Below are positions 1 to 8,546 of a DNA stretch of 22,909 nucleotides, piece after piece. The position numbers were made by a program, and so were the translations under genes. The stretch is from Planctomycetota bacterium (GTDB lineage Bacteria > Planctomycetota > UBA8108): positions 26,808 to 49,716 of the forward strand of contig NZOA01000027.1 of the NCBI GenBank assembly GCA_002695115.1, read 5' to 3'. Below the pieces are notes generated by a model that saw nothing but the letters and a program-made list of their open reading frames with translations, had not been told where the DNA came from and did no database searches. Numbering within the stretch: the first letter of the stretch is position 1; the number at the start of each line of letters is the position of its first letter.

Positions 1-1606
1 AGACTCGATAGCTAAGAGCCTGGTCATCTTCTTCGGACTGGGCAACGTGATTGGCCTCGGCTACTGGATGAGCCTCAACAGCTTCCGGTTCATCTCCGAC
101 TTCAAGGTATTCGGCGATCTCAACGCCAAGATGGTCTCCTTGCTGCTGATGGCGCTGCTCGTCCTGGTAATCATCTCGACTGTGATCATCTCCTACGCGG
201 CCCTTTTCCACGGCAAGGAGACAACCTTTCTCTTCCAGACCCCGTCACGCCCTCGCTCCATACTCCTGCTGAAGCTGGCGGAATCCATCGCCATCAGCTC
301 CTGGGCGACCCTCTTCCTCTGCCTGCCCGTGATGGTGGCCTACGGAGTACATGAGGGCGCCCCTTCGCTTTACTACGCGGAGATGGCGCTGGTGATGCTC
401 AGCTTCGTTCTCTTCGCCGGACTCCTGGGGGCGACGCTCACCGTATCCCTCGCCCCCCTCTTCAGGAGGCTCTCCGCGCGAACGTTGATCCTGGGGGCGC
501 TGGCCGTCTTTGCGCTGCTGACCTGGCTGTTCCTGCGCTCCTTCGAATTCGGCACCATCGAAGGAGGCCGCAAGAGTCTCCTGGTACTCGACCGCTTCGC
601 CTCGGGCTTCGAAGCCTTCCGCTCACCCTGGTCACCGAGCCGCTGGGCTAGCACAGCGATCAGCTCAGCGGTTCACGGAGCCCATCCCGAGGTCTTCCGC
701 AACACGCTCACACTGCTGGCCAATACCCTCATCTTTCTGCCGCTGCTGTCGCTCTACGGCAATAGGTTCTACAATAGGGAATGGACCGCCCACCAGGGCT
801 CCGGCTCCGGCACGCGGTCGACCTACAGCAGACCGGGCTCGGGCGGGTTCCCCGGCAATGGTCCCCTCAGAGCCCTGCTGCACAAAGACCTCCTGCTCTT
901 CATCCGTAATCCCTCCCAGCTGGCCCAGGCCCTGCTCTTCCTGCTGCTGATGGCGATCTACTCGCTCAGCCTCCTGCAGGTACCGGAGTTCTTCAAGGAC
1001 AGCGTCAACAACATCCGCCTCTATCGCTTCATCTACTTCGCCAACCAGGTCGCAGTCTGCATGATCATCTCCTCCTTCACCTCCCGCTTCATCTACCCTC
1101 TCTTCAGTCTTGAGGGCCGCGCCTTCTGGGTTATCGGGCTGGCGCCCATTCCCCGCCGACGCCTGATGACCCAGAAGGGAACCTTCTCCATGGCGATCAT
1201 CCTGCCGCTGGGGCTCCTGACCATAACGGTGTCCAATATAGCCCTGCGGAGTCCCCCGGTATTTTTCCTCTCGGCCATTTACACGATGGTCCTCGCCACC
1301 TTCTGCCTGACCTCTCTGGCGGTAGGGCTCGGGGCTGCCTACCCTAGCTTCCAGGAGAGCAATCCGGCCCGGATCGCTGTCGGCCTGGGGGGAACTCTCA
1401 ACTTCTTCGCCAGCGCCCTCACAATAGCCCTGCTAGTGGGCATCCAGTCACTGCCGGAGTTGATCCTGGCTGCCGCTCCAGCCCTCGAGCTCCACTCGTT
1501 TTCGATCAGGCTGGCCAGTTGCCTCCTCGCCGCCGGCTTTACCCTCGCCCTCTCCCGCAGCGTTTTGAGGATGGGAGAACGCAACCTGGAGCGCTGTGAG
1601 TTTTGA
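1..1606 (+). CDS. ABC-2 type exporter permease, 5' partial
   Basis: The reading frame is open from base 2 of the window, so the true start lies upstream; about 535 residues are visible. It is very hydrophobic, with roughly a dozen predicted membrane spans in two halves separated by a Gly/Ser-rich cytoplasmic stretch (about residues 255-285 counting from the GTG at 47). This layout fits the membrane subunit of an ABC-2 type exporter. The next two genes overlap it in series and the third is the matching ATPase, which supports the call. The stop shares four bases (TTGA) with the TTG start of the next gene, so translation is probably coupled. The substrate cannot be read from sequence. The exporter role is inferred from topology and neighbours, not from a diagnostic motif. 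Confidence 0.75.
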   Translation, partial: DSIAKSLVIFFGLGNVIGLGYWMSLNSFRFISDFKVFGDLNAKMVSLLLMALLVLVIISTVIISYAALFHGKETTFLFQTPSRPRSILLLKLAESIAISSWATLFLCLPVMVAYGVHEGAPSLYYAEMALVMLSFVLFAGLLGATLTVSLAPLFRRLSARTLILGALAVFALLTWLFLRSFEFGTIEGGRKSLLVLDRFASGFEAFRSPWSPSRWASTAISSAVHGAHPEVFRNTLTLLANTLIFLPLLSLYGNRFYNREWTAHQGSGSGTRSTYSRPGSGGFPGNGPLRALLHKDLLLFIRNPSQLAQALLFLLLMAIYSLSLLQVPEFFKDSVNNIRLYRFIYFANQVAVCMIISSFTSRFIYPLFSLEGRAFWVIGLAPIPRRRLMTQKGTFSMAIILPLGLLTITVSNIALRSPPVFFLSAIYTMVLATFCLTSLAVGLGAAYPSFQESNPARIAVGLGGTLNFFASALTIALLVGIQSLPELILAAAPALELHSFSIRLASCLLAAGFTLALSRSVLRMGERNLERCEF

Positions 1607-2520
1607 AATACCTCGAGATCTTTCTCTCAATACTGATCATCTCCTTCTGGATCCTCATGAACGCCCTGCTGGTCTCGCGCGAGGCGGAGCTCGACAAGCT
1701 CGGGCAATTCAAGAACGGCATCGAGGGCTACCTCGCAAGCGGGAGCTGGCGGGAGAGCTGGATGTCCATCCGCCACAAGGGCAAGCGTATCGGCTACACC
1801 GGCTATACCGTCGAGAAGCTCTACATCGATGGAGGCAACGAATATCACATCGGCATCGAGACGGTCTACAGGGGACGAGTGCCTGTCCCCAGCCTCCTGG
1901 CAAGGTTCCTGCCTGACAACCGGCAATTCGAAATCACCGGGCGTCTCGTCCTGGCTGAGAGCATGAAGCCGCTCAGCCTGAGGATGGACCTCTCGCTGGT
2001 CACCTTACGGGCCGGAGCAGAAGCGGCCAGGGCGAGCTTCCTTCTCGTCGGGCGCGCGGACGGGAACCATTTCGTGGTCGAGCTCTACCACGAGGAATAC
2101 GAGCCTCCACTGCTGGCCGTCAAGCTGCCAGGTGACAAGCTCACCCTCTCCAACGGGCTGGCTCCAACCATCCCCATCGCCGACATGGAGCCGGGAAAAT
2201 CCTACCGAGTACCGGTCTTCGATCCGCTCTCATCCCTGGGCTTCGGCTCCGAATCCGCGACCGTCCGGGTCCTGCGCAAAGAACCGCGAAAGATCGACGG
2301 CGTCTTCGTCGACACCTCGGTGGTAGAGACCCTGTACGGATCGAGGACCTCCACCTCCTGGGTTACCTCCGGCGGCGAGGTTGTACGACAGGAGCTCGGC
2401 CCTCCCCTTGACCTCGTGCTGGTAAAAACGGTCAACAGAAAACGCGCCGTGGCAGAATTGGAGAAAACCGCACCGGCGACTGGAACCACCCGGAAAACAC
2501 TGGAAACACCCGATGATTGA
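1603..2520 (+). CDS. membrane-anchored extracytoplasmic protein of the ABC operon
   Basis: Not a family I can name. The protein of 305 residues has one N-terminal hydrophobic segment (about residues 4-23) and then a soluble, beta-rich region of about 280 residues that should face the periplasm. A segment near residues 47-60 (SWMSIRHKGKRIGY) resembles the W-x-x-I...G-x-x-IGY pattern found at the front of some secreted bacterial proteins, but no catalytic domain follows. It starts with TTG overlapping the permease stop, and its last eight bases overlap the ATPase start. Its place between permease and ATPase suggests an accessory or substrate-handling subunit; this is inference. Confidence 0.7.
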   Translation: MKYLEIFLSILIISFWILMNALLVSREAELDKLGQFKNGIEGYLASGSWRESWMSIRHKGKRIGYTGYTVEKLYIDGGNEYHIGIETVYRGRVPVPSLLARFLPDNRQFEITGRLVLAESMKPLSLRMDLSLVTLRAGAEAARASFLLVGRADGNHFVVELYHEEYEPPLLAVKLPGDKLTLSNGLAPTIPIADMEPGKSYRVPVFDPLSSLGFGSESATVRVLRKEPRKIDGVFVDTSVVETLYGSRTSTSWVTSGGEVVRQELGPPLDLVLVKTVNRKRAVAELEKTAPATGTTRKTLETPDD

Positions 2521-3223
2521 AATACGAAACCTGGTGCGACGATACGGAGACAAGACAGCGGTCGATAAGCTCAACCTGAAAATTCCCGCCGGCGTCTTCT
2601 ACACCTTCCTCGGGCCCAACGGCGCAGGAAAAACCACCACCATGAAAATCATGGCCGGGCTCCTGAAGCCCAACGAGGGCGAGGTATTCATCGATGGTAT
2701 CGAGATCACTGAGAACCCGACGGAGGCGAAAAAAATAATTGGCTACATCCCCGACCACCCCTACCTCTACGAGAGAATCACCGGTTGGGAATTCCTGAGA
2801 TTTACCGGCGGTCTCCACGACATGGAACCCGGCAAGCTCACCTCGCGCGCCGAGGAGTTGCTCGATTTTTTCTCCCTCGCAGGGGAAGCTCACCAGCTCA
2901 TCGACACCTACTCCCACGGCATGCGGCAACGGCTCGCCTTCTGCTCCTGCTTCCTTCACGATCCCGGGGTGGCGATCATCGACGAACCCTGGGTCGGCCT
3001 TGACCCTCGCAATATTCGAAGCGCGATAGAGTTCCTGAGAAAGCGATGTGAGGCAGGCGTCACGATCTTCATGTCGACCCACTCCCTCGATATCGCCGAA
3101 AACATCGCCGAGCGCCTGGGAATCCTGCACCAGGGCAAACTACTCTACGATGGAACCCTCGAGGAGTTGCGCTCCGACAACGGTTCCGATCTCGAGGAAA
3201 TCTTCCTCGAGATGACCGACTGA
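2513..3223 (+). CDS. ABC transporter ATP-binding protein
   Basis: Nucleotide-binding subunit of 236 residues that would power the exporter encoded just upstream. Walker A is GPNGAGKTT (residues 34-42), the signature is YSHGMRQRL (133-141), Walker B is VAIIDEP with D157 and E158, and the switch histidine is H190 in MSTHSLD. The Q-loop glutamine is replaced by Asp in YIPDHP (about residue 81), and the signature is SHGMR rather than LSGGQ; both are common in ABC-2 drug or polymer exporter ATPases. ATG at 2513 overlaps the preceding stop by eight bases, consistent with coupled translation in one operon. No dedicated membrane domain is fused. Confidence 0.93.
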   Translation: MIEIRNLVRRYGDKTAVDKLNLKIPAGVFYTFLGPNGAGKTTTMKIMAGLLKPNEGEVFIDGIEITENPTEAKKIIGYIPDHPYLYERITGWEFLRFTGGLHDMEPGKLTSRAEELLDFFSLAGEAHQLIDTYSHGMRQRLAFCSCFLHDPGVAIIDEPWVGLDPRNIRSAIEFLRKRCEAGVTIFMSTHSLDIAENIAERLGILHQGKLLYDGTLEELRSDNGSDLEEIFLEMTD

Positions 3224-3240
3224 AGGCCCGTTATTGCCGG

Positions 3241-3278
3241 GCTGCGGTCATGACGGAGCCACCCGCAGCGTGTATCCT
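3241..3278 (+). promoter_or_regulatory. hairpin and possible -10 box ahead of the M64 gene
   Basis: Perfect seven-base arms GCTGCGG (3241-3247) and CCGCAGC (3263-3269) enclose a 15-base loop that includes the palindrome GTCATGAC. TATCCT at 3273-3278 follows immediately and could be a -10 box about 55 bases before the ATG at 3334. No T-run follows, so an intrinsic terminator is not supported. No good -35 box is visible. Confidence 0.3.
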
Positions 3279-3333
3279 ATGGTTTCGTTGTTCCGGATCC
3301 TTATTCCATCCAACCCGTCCCTCGAGAGAAAAG

Positions 3334-4779
3334 ATGATCAAGCTGCTCCCCCTCCTGGCCCTGGTCTCCGTCTCCTGCACCGTCGCAGAGCGTACCGCCG
3401 GCGAGCCGCCGCCCCTTGCCGATTTCGATACGCTCTTTACCGGCAAGACCCTGCGCTTTGACTACAACCACACGGGCATAGCCACAGAGGAACACGTCAG
3501 CCTCGATGAGATCCGGTTGGAGGGCGACTGGCCCGGCAGCAGGACGGCGCTCGTGGATGACACCGGGCTTGGTAAGTACATCTTCGCGGTCAGAGATCTC
3601 GAGACGAAGAGGGTCATCTATTCACGAGGTTTCTGCAGCATCTACGGTGAATGGGAGACCATCGGCGAGGCGAAGAAGGGCATCTGGCGAACCTTCCACG
3701 AATCACAGCGCTTCCCCGAACCCCGCAAGAAGGTCCAGCTCGAGCTCACCAGGCGCTCAAACGATGGGGCCTTCAAGGAGATCTACTCCGGTGTGGTGGA
3801 TCCATCGAGCCGGTTCGTCAACCGCTCGCCCCTCAACGCTCCGGGCGAGGTCATCAAAATTTTTGAGAACGGGCCCGCGAAGAACAAGGTCGACTTTCTC
3901 ATCCTCGCCGACGGCTATACCGCCGAGGACAGGAAAAAATTCGAGGCCGATGTCCGGCGCCTGGTCGAGGCCATGTTCAAGGTGGAGCCCTTCGCCTCCA
4001 ACCGCGGAAACTTCAACGTGAGGGCGCTTCACATCGACTCGGCGCGGGAGGGGATCACCAATCCCCGCGGCGGCAAGTGGAACGACACCCCGCTGGGACT
4101 GAGCTTCAACGCCTTCGACTCCGATCGCTACGTGCTCTCCTACAAGAACCACGCCATCAGGGAATCGGCCGCGCTGGCGCCCTATGACATGCTGCTCTTA
4201 CTGGGCAATACCGCGAAATACGGCGGCGGCGGGATCTTCAATCTCTGGTCGACCTGTACCGCCGATTCATCCCAGGCCGCCTACGTCTTCGTCCACGAGC
4301 TCGGACACTCCTTCGCCGGGCTCGCCGACGAGTACTACACCTCCTCGGTCTCCTACGAAGACTTCAACCCGCCAGGCGTCGAGCCCTGGGAGCCGAACAT
4401 CACGGCACTCCTGGATCCGAAAAATCTCAAGTGGAAGGACCTCGTGGAGGCGGGGACCCCCCTGCCGACGCCCTGGGGGCAGGAGGGTTACGACAAGGCC
4501 TCCTACGCCTACCAGAAAAAACGCAAGCAGCTCATCGACTCTAAGGCCTCCACCGAGGAGATGGAGAAGCTCTTCTCGAAGGTCAAGAAGAAGACCTCGC
4601 CCATGCTCGGCTCGGAAAAGTACGCCGGCAAGGTGGGCGCCTTCGAGGGGGGCGGGTACCGGGCCAAGGGGATCTACCGCCCGGAGACCGACTGCATCAT
4701 GTTCACCCGCAACCCGAAGAGGTTCTGCCGGGTGTGCTCGCGGGGACTCGAGCGGGTCATCCGGATGTACACAGAGTGA
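3334..4779 (+). CDS. peptidase M64 (IgA-peptidase family), secreted
   Basis: Zinc metallopeptidase of 481 residues. The catalytic motif is HELGHSFAGLADEYY (H321, E322, H325, then ADE), characteristic of family M64. The C-terminal block with a GAFEGGGY segment, RPETDCIMF and a CRVCSRGLERVI segment also matches that family. The chosen ATG at 3334 gives a basic-hydrophobic signal peptide ending LVSVSC, a borderline lipobox; the upstream in-frame ATG at 3250 would add 28 unlikely residues. The N-terminal third is a beta-rich domain usual in this family. It probably acts at the cell surface or periplasm on protein substrates; the IgA link is only the family name. It converges on the minus-strand operon ending at 4803. 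Confidence 0.9.
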   Translation: MIKLLPLLALVSVSCTVAERTAGEPPPLADFDTLFTGKTLRFDYNHTGIATEEHVSLDEIRLEGDWPGSRTALVDDTGLGKYIFAVRDLETKRVIYSRGFCSIYGEWETIGEAKKGIWRTFHESQRFPEPRKKVQLELTRRSNDGAFKEIYSGVVDPSSRFVNRSPLNAPGEVIKIFENGPAKNKVDFLILADGYTAEDRKKFEADVRRLVEAMFKVEPFASNRGNFNVRALHIDSAREGITNPRGGKWNDTPLGLSFNAFDSDRYVLSYKNHAIRESAALAPYDMLLLLGNTAKYGGGGIFNLWSTCTADSSQAAYVFVHELGHSFAGLADEYYTSSVSYEDFNPPGVEPWEPNITALLDPKNLKWKDLVEAGTPLPTPWGQEGYDKASYAYQKKRKQLIDSKASTEEMEKLFSKVKKKTSPMLGSEKYAGKVGAFEGGGYRAKGIYRPETDCIMFTRNPKRFCRVCSRGLERVIRMYTE

Positions 4780-4802
4780 AGGCGGGCGCTGGGACGGGCT
4801 TA

Positions 4803-5237
4803 TCAGTCGCCGGGTGAAATCACCGACTCGATGGCCGCGAGCAACTCCTCCGGCTCATCGGTCCTGAGCTGCCCCATGTAGCCATCACCGATCTTGAACT
4901 GGACCAGGTCGAAGTCATCCGTGGTCCTCACAATGGCAGGCTCCAGGATATCGGCGACAGGGAATCTTCTTGCCTTGATCCCCATGACATACGATTCAAC
5001 GACCTCGTCGGCCGACACCCGCACGGTCAGGCCATGGACAGGAAGCCAACATGCGTAAAGCGCAGAGACAAAGAGGAGCCAGGGCAGAAACGTTCCGGGT
5101 TCCGGGTCGTCGCCCAGCAGGCTCAACAAGTTCAACAACTCCAACATGATCCCCGCCGCGGCGAACAAACAGATCATGATCACATTGAGTTTATAATTGA
5201 ACTGGTTGGGCCGGATCGTGTGTTCGTATAAGTAGAT
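4803..5237 (-). CDS. small membrane protein with PH-like C-terminal domain; start uncertain
   Basis: Visible product: a short N-terminal stretch (IYLYEHTIRPNQFNYK), two membrane spans (about residues 18-40 and 50-68), and a C-terminal beta-strand-rich domain of about 75 residues that looks like a bacterial PH fold and ends in a helix. The start is odd. The plausible N-terminus begins at an ATC codon (5237), ten bases after the previous stop. The only standard starts in frame are TTG at 5327 or 5300, deep inside the upstream gene, or GTG at 5183, which would begin inside the first membrane span. It is the last gene of the minus-strand operon. Function unknown; the PH-like call is tentative. 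Confidence 0.6.
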   Translation of the reverse strand: MYLYEHTIRPNQFNYKLNVIMICLFAAAGIMLELLNLLSLLGDDPEPGTFLPWLLFVSALYACWLPVHGLTVRVSADEVVESYVMGIKARRFPVADILEPAIVRTTDDFDLVQFKIGDGYMGQLRTDEPEELLAAIESVISPGD

Positions 5238-5247
5238 GGGGGCGCCC

Positions 5248-6063
5248 TCAGCTGATCTCCCAGTCGACCACCCCGCGCTGCTCTTCCGGAACGTTCGCAA
5301 AGGCCTCCTCGAGCGCCTCGGCGTCAAGCTCCGGCGGAGTCTTGACGATGAAGGTGACCCGGCCCTTGGTCAGGTTCTTGCGTTCGCGGATGACCGCGCA
5401 GCCGGCCTCCCCGAGAATCCCGCGGTAGGTTTCCGCCGCCGCGAGGATATCGGAATCCTTGAGCCCCTTGACCACGATCCGCCCGGCGTTCTGCGATTCG
5501 AGATACCAGATAAGGACCCAGCCGATCAGCGTGGCGAGGACCGCGGCCACGAATATCTTCAGACCGCAGCAGAGTCCGACGACCGTCACCAGGATGACCC
5601 GGCCGGTATCCTTCGCCTCCCCCACCACGGTGCGAAAACGCAGCAGGCCGCCGATCCCGAAGATCACGAGGGCCATGGAGGAGTTGGTCTGGACCAGCTG
5701 GGCGATGAGAGCGCCGACCATGGCGTACATCAGGAAGGTCTTGGGCTGCTCGAACTCGGTGATATTCGAGGCCTTGCGGCGGGTGGATGGATGGTAGGCG
5801 ATGGCCGCCGCCAGAATGATGGAGATCAGCAGGATCAGGGTGACATGGGCAATGTAGGGAAGGTTCCCGAACTCTACCCAGCCCTCTCCAATCTCCTCCC
5901 AGGTCTGGGTGACCGATTCGACCTTACTGGTGGAACCGAACTCCTGCGCGACCGCCAGGGAGGGCATCACCCCCAGCGGCAGCACGATACCCGAGAGCAA
6001 GATCGCCATCATCGATCTCGAAAAACGACCGCGGCCATATCCGGTTTTATCCATCTCTTGCAT
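5248..6063 (-). CDS. DUF4956-like polytopic membrane protein
   Basis: Protein of 271 residues. After a leader-like hydrophobic segment ending near AVA|QE come about four membrane spans. A conserved loop, GGLLRFRTVVGEAKDTGRV, follows the second or third span, and a cytoplasmic alpha/beta domain of about 80 residues forms the C-terminus. The arginine-rich loop followed by a glycine-rich span resembles DUF4956 membrane proteins; I cannot assign a transported substrate. ATG at 6063 is chosen because GAGGA lies eight bases upstream; a TTG at 6078 overlapping the mutS2 stop is the alternative. It lies 11 bases after mutS2 and 10 before the next gene, so it is part of one transcript. Confidence 0.7.
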   Translation of the reverse strand: MQEMDKTGYGRGRFSRSMMAILLSGIVLPLGVMPSLAVAQEFGSTSKVESVTQTWEEIGEGWVEFGNLPYIAHVTLILLISIILAAAIAYHPSTRRKASNITEFEQPKTFLMYAMVGALIAQLVQTNSSMALVIFGIGGLLRFRTVVGEAKDTGRVILVTVVGLCCGLKIFVAAVLATLIGWVLIWYLESQNAGRIVVKGLKDSDILAAAETYRGILGEAGCAVIRERKNLTKGRVTFIVKTPPELDAEALEEAFANVPEEQRGVVDWEIS

Positions 6064-6074
6064 GAGTGGGTTCC

Positions 6075-8174
6075 TCAATATTCGCTGTCTTCAATCCAGG
6101 AGACGTCGTCAAAGCCGACCTGCGTCGGGATTCCATCGAGCACCACGGTGAGTACGCGCTCAGACTTGTTGATCTTCCTGACCTTGCCCCTGCCGCGAAG
6201 CTTAGGAACGCAAACCTCGTCATCTTTCCGCAGCGAGCGGGCGAACTCTTCACGTTTCCTGCCCAGCGGCGTACCGATGAGAAGCAACTCCACCTCGGTG
6301 GCAAGCTCATCCACCATCGGCTTGTGAGTCTGCGGTACGTTCTTCAACTTGTCAACAATAGGCTTGAGGACCTTCCTGGCGCGGCGCATCACGCGGTCGA
6401 TCTCGAGATCCGCTTCCCTCTCGAGAGCCTCCCTGCGGATGGAGATCTCCTCGAGCTTCCCGGCGTATTCAGCCTTGTCCACCTGGACCTCCTCTCGCAC
6501 CCGCTTGGCCCTGCGGCGCTCCTTTTCGACCTTCCTGCGGGATTTTTCCATGCGCGAGATGATCTCCCTGGTCGGCTCCTCGACGCGGGCGATCTCCTCT
6601 TCCGCCGCCGCGATCACCTCCTCGCTCACGCCCAGTCGCCGGGCGATCGCCAGGGCGTTGGAATTACCCGGAATTCCCATCAGGAGGCGGTAGGTCGGCT
6701 TGAGGCTCCTGGTGTCGAATTCCATCGCCGCGTTCTCGACATCGTCGTGCAGGAACCCGTATTTCTTCATCGAGCCCAGGTGCGTCGTGATGATGGCCTT
6801 CCAGCCATTGGCGCGAAAATAATCCAGGATCGCCGTCCCGAGCGCCGCCCCTTCGAGGGGATCGGTGCCGGAGCCCAGCTCGTCGAGCAGGATCAGGGAT
6901 CTGCCGGTGGCGCCCCTGAGAATCTCGACGAGCTGCTTCAGATGGCCTGAAAACGTGCTGAGGTTCTGCTCGAGGCTCTGCTCATCGCCGATATCGACAA
7001 ACAGGTCATTGTAGACCGGGATCCTGGCCTTCGAGGCGGAGATGGGAACCCCGCTGAGCGCCAGGAGAACGTTGAGCCCGACGGTCTTGAGGGCGACTGT
7101 CTTTCCACCGGTATTCGGGCCGGTCACGACCAGGATCCCGGCGGGATCCCCGAGACGAATATCCAGGGGCACAACCTTGCCGAGGATCGAACCGAGCTCG
7201 ATCTCCCGGAAATCACGGCCGGTATCGCGCGAGAGCCACATCAGGTAGGGGTGTCTCGCATCCGTCAGGTCGAGAATCTCATCGTCACCGATCTCAGGCG
7301 AGATCAACCGGAAGGAGGTCCCGTAGGTCGCCTTGGCGACGGTAAAGTCAACCTTCGCAAGTGCTCCCTGCAGCCTTCGCAGCGCCAGCCTCTCATCACG
7401 CACCTTCCGGGTCAGGTCCCAGAGAATCCTCAGCACCTCGTCCCTCTCCCTGTCGAGCAGGCCGAGAAGGCTGTCCCCATCCTGGACGATCTCCTCGGGC
7501 TCGATGTAGAGGGTCGAGCCGCTCTGCGACCTGTCCCTCACCGGCCCCTTCATCCAGGACCGGTACTCCACCTTCACCGGCAACAGGTAGCGGTCGTTTT
7601 TCAGCGTGACCCCTTCGCTCTGGAAACACTTCCTCAGGTCGGGACGCTTGAGCATCGCGGTGGCGCCGAGGCGAAGCTTCTCCTGGAGGGCGGAGATGTC
7701 CCGCCGCAGCCCGGCGAGCTTCTCCGAAGCCTCGCTGCGCACCCCCTCATGAAGATCTATGAGCTTCGGGATCTCCTCTCTCAGCTCCGGCAGATCCTCG
7801 ATCCCCGTGCCGAGGGCCGAGAGCGCCGGGAACCTGTCCTTGTCGCCAGTGAAGGCCTCACGTACACCAAGCCCTGAGCGCAAGAGATCCACCACCCTGT
7901 AGAGATGCTCAGGCTCCAGCGGTTTTCCGCCCGAGTCGTCATCTTCGATGCCCGAGCAGACGTCGGAGAGTCCGGCCAGGGGCAGCCTCGTTGACTCGAG
8001 AAGCTCACTGAGCTCCCGGGTCTCCGCGTGCAGCCGGCGCAGCTCCTCCGCGTCAGGACAGGGCACGAGCTCCGCGGCTAGCCCGCGCCCGAGAACCGAT
8101 TCGGCGTAGGCCGCAAGGATCTCCCGCATCCGCCCGTACTCGAGAATCTCGATGGCGTGTTCAAAAGGTGCCAT
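6075..8174 (-). CDS. mutS2: MutS2 ATPase lacking the Smr domain
   Basis: MutS-family ATPase of 699 residues that binds unusual DNA structures or, in recent work on the family, collided ribosomes. The core and clamp helices are followed by the ATPase: Walker A GPNTGGKTV (352-360), the STFSGHL motif (406-412) and Walker B LILLDELGSGTDP (427-439). A long charged coiled coil (about 515-600) and a KOW-like beta segment end the protein at DVSWIEDSEY. Usual MutS2 proteins are about 770-790 residues and carry a C-terminal Smr nuclease domain; none is encoded here and the next gene starts 11 bases later. It follows the selenoprotein stop by three bases with no clear Shine-Dalgarno of its own, which suggests translational coupling. 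TTG at 8177 is an alternative start. Confidence 0.93.
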   Translation of the reverse strand: MAPFEHAIEILEYGRMREILAAYAESVLGRGLAAELVPCPDAEELRRLHAETRELSELLESTRLPLAGLSDVCSGIEDDDSGGKPLEPEHLYRVVDLLRSGLGVREAFTGDKDRFPALSALGTGIEDLPELREEIPKLIDLHEGVRSEASEKLAGLRRDISALQEKLRLGATAMLKRPDLRKCFQSEGVTLKNDRYLLPVKVEYRSWMKGPVRDRSQSGSTLYIEPEEIVQDGDSLLGLLDRERDEVLRILWDLTRKVRDERLALRRLQGALAKVDFTVAKATYGTSFRLISPEIGDDEILDLTDARHPYLMWLSRDTGRDFREIELGSILGKVVPLDIRLGDPAGILVVTGPNTGGKTVALKTVGLNVLLALSGVPISASKARIPVYNDLFVDIGDEQSLEQNLSTFSGHLKQLVEILRGATGRSLILLDELGSGTDPLEGAALGTAILDYFRANGWKAIITTHLGSMKKYGFLHDDVENAAMEFDTRSLKPTYRLLMGIPGNSNALAIARRLGVSEEVIAAAEEEIARVEEPTREIISRMEKSRRKVEKERRRAKRVREEVQVDKAEYAGKLEEISIRREALEREADLEIDRVMRRARKVLKPIVDKLKNVPQTHKPMVDELATEVELLLIGTPLGRKREEFARSLRKDDEVCVPKLRGRGKVRKINKSERVLTVVLDGIPTQVGFDDVSWIEDSEY

Positions 8175-8177
8175 CAA

Positions 8178-8408
<231 letters not shown>

Positions 8409-8442
8409 CACCGGCTCTCCTTACCTTGTAGCTGACGCGTGG

Positions 8443-8451
8443 ATTATAGCA
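8443..8451 (-). promoter_or_regulatory. extended -10 promoter of the selenoprotein-mutS2 operon
   Basis: On the minus strand TGCTATAAT is a perfect -10 hexamer with the extended TGn motif. It predicts a start of transcription near 8436 and a leader of about 28 bases that contains the GGAGA ribosome site before ATG 8408. The -35 position is weak (TTCTAA at 17-base spacing), which an extended -10 can compensate for. Confidence 0.7.
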
Positions 8452-8462
8452 GCAGCGGCTCC

Positions 8463-8474
8463 CGGTTAGAACCG
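8463..8474. repeat. small palindrome in the divergent promoter region
   Basis: CGGTT-AG-AACCG is a perfect five-base inverted repeat with a two-base centre. It lies over the -35 region of the minus-strand promoter, between the two divergent -10 boxes, where an operator would sit. Such short palindromes also arise by chance. Confidence 0.3.
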
Positions 8475-8529
8475 TGAGCGCCTGCAACAAATCCCCTGTC
8501 CGCTCCCCATCCCGAAGCCGGGCGTGATC

Positions 8530-8538
8530 TGCTATACT
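8530..8538 (+). promoter_or_regulatory. extended -10 promoter of the symporter gene
   Basis: TGCTATACT matches the extended -10 pattern and shares its first seven bases (TGCTATA) with the divergent selenoprotein promoter. Only eight bases separate it from the ATG at 8547, so transcription should begin at or next to the start codon. No -35 match is evident. Confidence 0.55.
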
Positions 8539-8546
8539 TCCCGACC

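Noticed and set aside
5236..6327. Long plus-strand frame of 363 codons
   Set aside because: It lies opposite the DUF4956-like gene and the mutS2 end, and its product is rich in Asp, His, Gly and Arg with no domain. It is a typical high-GC shadow.
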